Shown here: positions 63,693 through 64,000 of the stretch, piece by piece
Layout of the letters: every line of letters begins with the position of its first letter
Position numbering within the stretch: the first letter of the stretch is position 1
Assembly: GCA_016721425.1 (NCBI GenBank)
Contig: JADKID010000038.1
Span: 1-64,000, forward strand
Direction: 5' to 3'
Length of the DNA stretch: 64,000 nucleotides
Source: Bryobacterales bacterium
GTDB lineage: Bacteria; Acidobacteriota; Terriglobia; Bryobacterales; Bryobacteraceae
Notes under the pieces: model-generated
Told to the model about the DNA's origin: nothing
Seen by the model: only the letters and a program-made list of their open reading frames with translations
Databases searched by the model: none
Translations under genes and position numbers: made by a program

Positions 63693-64000
63693 ATGAACAA
63701 CTCCAAGCTCACTGCAATGGCCGCCTCAATGATGCTGCTGTTCTCCAATTCCATGTACGCCCATCGTGCCTGGATTCTGCCATCCGCCACCGTTCTGTCG
63801 GGCGCCGACAAATGGGTGACGGTGGATGCCGCGATCTCGAATGACCTGTTCTATTTCGAGCACCATCCGATGCGCCTGGAGGGCCTGATCGTCTACGCAC
63901 CGGACGGCTCCACCGTGAAACCGGAGAGTCCGAACACGGGCAAGTACCGCAGCACGTTCGACGTCCAACTGACGCAGCAGGGCACCTACAAGATGGCGAT
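63693..64000 (+). CDS. DUF4198-like exported protein, cut by the right edge
   Basis: The first 102 residues are visible: a signal peptide (LTAMAASMMLLFSNSMYA) and HRAWILPSATVLSGADKWVT, the typical start of DUF4198 proteins (predicted periplasmic nickel or metal-uptake partners). It begins 27 bp after the DUF2271 gene in the same operon. Its C-terminus is outside the window. Confidence 0.82.
   Translation, partial: MNNSKLTAMAASMMLLFSNSMYAHRAWILPSATVLSGADKWVTVDAAISNDLFYFEHHPMRLEGLIVYAPDGSTVKPESPNTGKYRSTFDVQLTQQGTYKMA

Noticed and set aside
1..64000. CRISPR arrays, rRNA genes and intact insertion sequences
   Set aside because: I looked for regularly spaced repeats, rRNA-like sequence and transposase genes with terminal repeats and found none.

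Overview
The window looks like the chromosome of a high-GC Gram-negative bacterium, most likely an acidobacterium of the Solibacter/Bryobacter type. The pointers are a VWFA-related Acidobacterial-domain protein, a PD40/TPR protein with a CxxCH site, Tat-exported Gfo/Idh/MocA and sugar-isomerase proteins, a TonB receptor with an N-terminal carboxypeptidase-regulatory-like domain, a PEP-CTERM-like protein and a CHAT-TPR protein. This placement is inferred from gene content; no rRNA gene is present.

Region 1 (about 0.3-8.4 kb, minus strand) is a heavy-metal efflux operon: a small Cys-rich exported protein, CzcC-, CzcB- and CzcA-like RND efflux genes, and a P1B-type ATPase. Every transport gene is broken by single-base frameshifts, yet total lengths are normal. 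Region 2 (8.4-18.7 kb) is accessory DNA. It holds a YnfA-like gene, two tRNA 3'-half fragments, a dead tyrosine-integrase remnant, a CHAT-TPR protease followed by an S41 peptidase, a convergent ECF sigma factor with its zinc anti-sigma factor, a tandem-HTH protein next to a perfect palindrome, a broken PEP-CTERM-like gene and small membrane proteins. The CHAT/S41/ECF/anti-sigma cassette is the best candidate for an undescribed system. An intact tRNA-Thr(UGU) lies at its right edge.

Region 3 (18.7-44.3 kb) is mostly housekeeping: serS, a fused 2-oxoacid dehydrogenase E1, tex, a PD40/TPR exported protein, a VWFA-domain protein, an HpaI-type aldolase, an O-antigen-ligase-like protein, a GlcG/HbpS protein divergent from a quinol nitric oxide reductase (norZ), phosphofructokinase, an oxidoreductase, an ABC ATPase coupled to an isocitrate-type dehydrogenase, purH and a VapBC pair. 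A poly-C tract at 24.41-24.55 kb looks like a sequencing or assembly artefact. Frameshifted genes occur only to its left.

Region 4 (44.3-64 kb) contains a MacA/MacB-like exporter operon translationally coupled to an ATP-grasp ligase, tadA, a Cys-rich HTH-like protein, an XRE-type regulator with a palindromic upstream site, and a long minus-strand carbohydrate run (Gfo/Idh/MocA protein, sugar isomerase, GH3 glucosidase, rpiB, glyA, glycosyltransferase). It ends in a TonB-receptor/PepSY/DUF2271/DUF4198 uptake cluster that runs off the right edge.
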